From NCBI GenBank assembly GCA_026983755.1, contig JALSTL010000183.1, positions 1 through 7,575 on the forward strand: DNA of 7,575 nucleotides, written 5' to 3'. A program made the translations under genes and the position numbers. Of this stretch, positions 7,019-7,575 are shown in pieces. The DNA comes from Melioribacteraceae bacterium. Its GTDB lineage: Bacteria > Bacteroidota > Ignavibacteria > Ignavibacteriales > Melioribacteraceae. Every line of letters starts with the position of its first letter. Position 1 is the stretch's first letter. The notes below the pieces were generated by a model, which saw only the letters and a list, made by a program, of their open reading frames with translations, searched no databases and had not been told where the DNA came from.

Positions 7019-7037
7019 TTCCTAATCATCTTAGGAA
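7019..7037 (-). other. Small perfect hairpin directly after the tRNA-Phe 3' end
   Basis: TTCCTAA and TTAGGAA form a perfect 7-bp stem around a 5-nt loop (minus strand GATGA). It starts 1 nt past the tRNA discriminator base and stands between the tRNA and its terminator. It has no T tract of its own. It could fold in the precursor trailer and affect 3' processing, or it may only stabilise the read-through; the role is inferred. Confidence 0.6.
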
Positions 7038-7038
7038 G

Positions 7039-7111
7039 TGGGCGGAGACGGAATTGAACCGCCGACACAAGGATTTTCAGTCCTTTGCTCTACCAACTGA
7101 GCTATCCGCCC
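7039..7111 (-). tRNA. tRNA-Phe (anticodon GAA)
   Basis: A 73-nt cloverleaf on the minus strand. Acceptor GGGCGGA pairs with TCCGCCC; D arm GCTC/GAGC with loop AGTTGGTA; anticodon stem AAGGA/TCCTT with loop CTGAAAA, anticodon GAA; variable loop GTGTC; T arm GGCGG/CCGTC with one G-U pair and loop TTCAATT. The discriminator is A, typical for Phe. The CCA end is not encoded (the genome continues CTTCC), so it must be added after transcription. Confidence 0.98.
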
Positions 7112-7125
7112 TAAAAATTGAAGTT

Positions 7126-7156
7126 CAAAAATAAATAATTATTCTATATTCTCAAA
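7126..7156 (-). promoter_or_regulatory. Bacteroidetes-type promoter of tRNA-Phe
   Basis: On the minus strand, TTTG (7156-7153), a spacer of exactly 19 bp, then TATTTTTG (7133-7126) match the TTTG / TAnnTTTG pattern of the Bacteroidetes primary sigma factor at every defined position. The -7 element ends 14 nt before the tRNA 5' end, which leaves a short leader for RNase P. The orientation and distance fit the tRNA gene well. Confidence 0.6.
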
Positions 7157-7221
7157 CTATTTTTTCTAAATATTTTTGGCACTTAATTACTATCCAATAC
7201 AATGATTGGTAACTACAATAT

Positions 7222-7262
7222 GTTTTAAAATAAAGTATGAAACCGCATACTTAATTTAAAAC
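7222..7262. repeat. Long imperfect inverted repeat
   Basis: AAGTATG (7233-7239) and CATACTT (7246-7252) form a perfect 7-bp stem around the loop AAACCG. Beyond an A-A mismatch the arms continue AAAT/ATTT, and after one bulged A they continue GTTTT/AAAAC. About 16 base pairs are possible in total. There is no clean T run after it on either strand. It may be an operator, a structured leader element or simply AT-rich DNA. Confidence 0.6.
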
Positions 7263-7349
7263 ACGGATTGAATAATTTATTGTTCATAAAAATATTAACA
7301 CGATATCCTAATTATTTCCTAATATACTTACTGTTAATATAGTAATGCA

Positions 7350-7380
7350 AAATAATCCATCGAAAACATTTGGATTATTT
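7350..7380. repeat. Perfect 10-bp inverted repeat upstream of the YgfK-like gene
   Basis: AAATAATCCA (7350-7359) and TGGATTATTT (7371-7380) are exact reverse complements around an 11-nt loop. It ends 44 nt before the plus-strand ATG, where a promoter or leader would lie. The stem has few G-C pairs and no proper T run follows, so a regulatory dyad is more likely than a terminator. Confidence 0.6.
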
Positions 7381-7424
7381 CTTATATTAAATGTCTTAAT
7401 TTTTAAAAAACTATTCGAAATTAT

Positions 7425-7575
7425 ATGAGTGATAAATTTTACAGAATTCCCATTGAACGATTGTTCAATTGGATTGTTGAAGAAGAAAAACAGAACAGAC
7501 TTTTCGGGTTATATAAACAATCCCTTTTTACTCCCAAAGAAACGGATTCGTTTCGCATGCACCGATACGGAAGAC
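7425..7575 (+). CDS. N-terminus of a YgfK-like (putative selenate reductase subunit) oxidoreductase, cut by window edge
   Basis: An open frame starts at ATG 7425 and runs off the window after 50 complete codons. The readable protein begins MSDKFYRIPIERLFNWIVEE (1-20) and continues through FGLYKQSLFTPKETDSFRMH (27-46) to RYGR (47-50). From memory this resembles the start of YgfK proteins of the Bacteroidota/Chlorobiota group: a 'RIPIE.L..WI..E' opening, then 'FTPKE.D.FRM.RYG'. E. coli YgfK is about 1,000 residues, a flavin and Fe-S oxidoreductase related to the small subunit of glutamate synthase and proposed to act in selenate reduction or purine-related metabolism. None of the cofactor motifs lies within the visible part, so the call rests only on the N-terminus. 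No Shine-Dalgarno precedes the ATG, which is usual here. Confidence 0.6.
   Translation, partial: MSDKFYRIPIERLFNWIVEEEKQNRLFGLYKQSLFTPKETDSFRMHRYGR

Larger units (their letters stand above)
7112..7424. other. Intergenic region of 313 bp between divergent tRNA-Phe and the YgfK-like gene
   Basis: No coding sequence is visible; the stretch is very AT-rich. It holds the tRNA promoter at its left end, and then a series of dyads: CCAAT/ATTGG (7194-7209), a long imperfect hairpin (7222-7262), a compact dyad GAATAAT-TT-ATTGTTC (7270-7285), a tandem TCCTAAT pair 11 bp apart (7306-7312 and 7317-7323), TTACT/AGTAA (7328-7345) and a 10-bp perfect stem (7350-7380). I could not fix a plus-strand promoter: TAATTTTT at 7397-7404 resembles a -7 box but has no TTTG at the right distance. 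Confidence 0.6.

Noticed and set aside
7350..7380. Rho-independent terminator
   Set aside because: The stem is AT-rich and is followed by CTTATATT rather than a T run; on the other strand only TTTT then GCATTA follows.
7112..7424. Possible riboswitch or small RNA in the intergenic region
   Set aside because: Several hairpins exist but I recognise no riboswitch core, and there is neither a clear promoter nor a terminator that would delimit an RNA.
1..7575. CRISPR array, insertion sequence, prophage or defence system
   Set aside because: No spaced direct repeats, transposase, terminal repeats or phage or defence domains are visible; the gene content is core metabolism and repair with uniform base use.

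Overview
This is an AT-rich, densely packed bacterial chromosome segment of ordinary housekeeping genes. The protein sequences, the general absence of Shine-Dalgarno sites and a TTTG-N19-TAnnTTTG promoter in front of the tRNA suggest the Bacteroidota/Chlorobiota group. An Ignavibacteria-like organism is my best guess; this is inference from recalled similarity, not from a search. I see no mobile element, CRISPR array, phage gene or origin.

Layout, right to left along the minus strand: tRNA-Phe(GAA) at 7039-7111 with its own promoter and terminator; then nine tightly packed genes, purC, a DUF971 gene, pgsA, pgpA, cinA, thpR, recA, recX and a glutaryl-CoA dehydrogenase gene cut by the left edge. 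Every junction in this block is an overlap or a gap of at most 13 nt, so it is probably one long transcription unit. The only visible promoter candidate lies just before purC. On the plus strand, a 313-bp AT-rich intergenic region (7112-7424) with several inverted repeats leads into the first 50 codons of a YgfK-like oxidoreductase gene cut by the right edge.

How the genes relate: pgsA and pgpA overlap and encode consecutive steps of phosphatidylglycerol synthesis (phosphatidylglycerophosphate synthase, then its phosphatase). cinA-thpR-recA-recX joins a nucleotide-repair/NMN deamidase protein, an RNA 2',3'-cyclic phosphodiesterase family protein, the recombinase and its modulator. The core order pgsA-cinA-recA resembles Bacillus subtilis, and cinA-thpR(ligT)-recA resembles Deinococcus radiodurans. 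purC (purine synthesis) and the zinc-site DUF971 protein head the block, and a lysine/aromatic catabolism enzyme ends it.

The points most worth checking are two start-codon decisions (recA at 2815 with a perfect GGAGG; pgpA from TTG), the Bacteroidetes-type tRNA promoter, the tandem hairpins after the tRNA, and the long inverted repeats before the YgfK-like gene. I found no convincing undescribed system.
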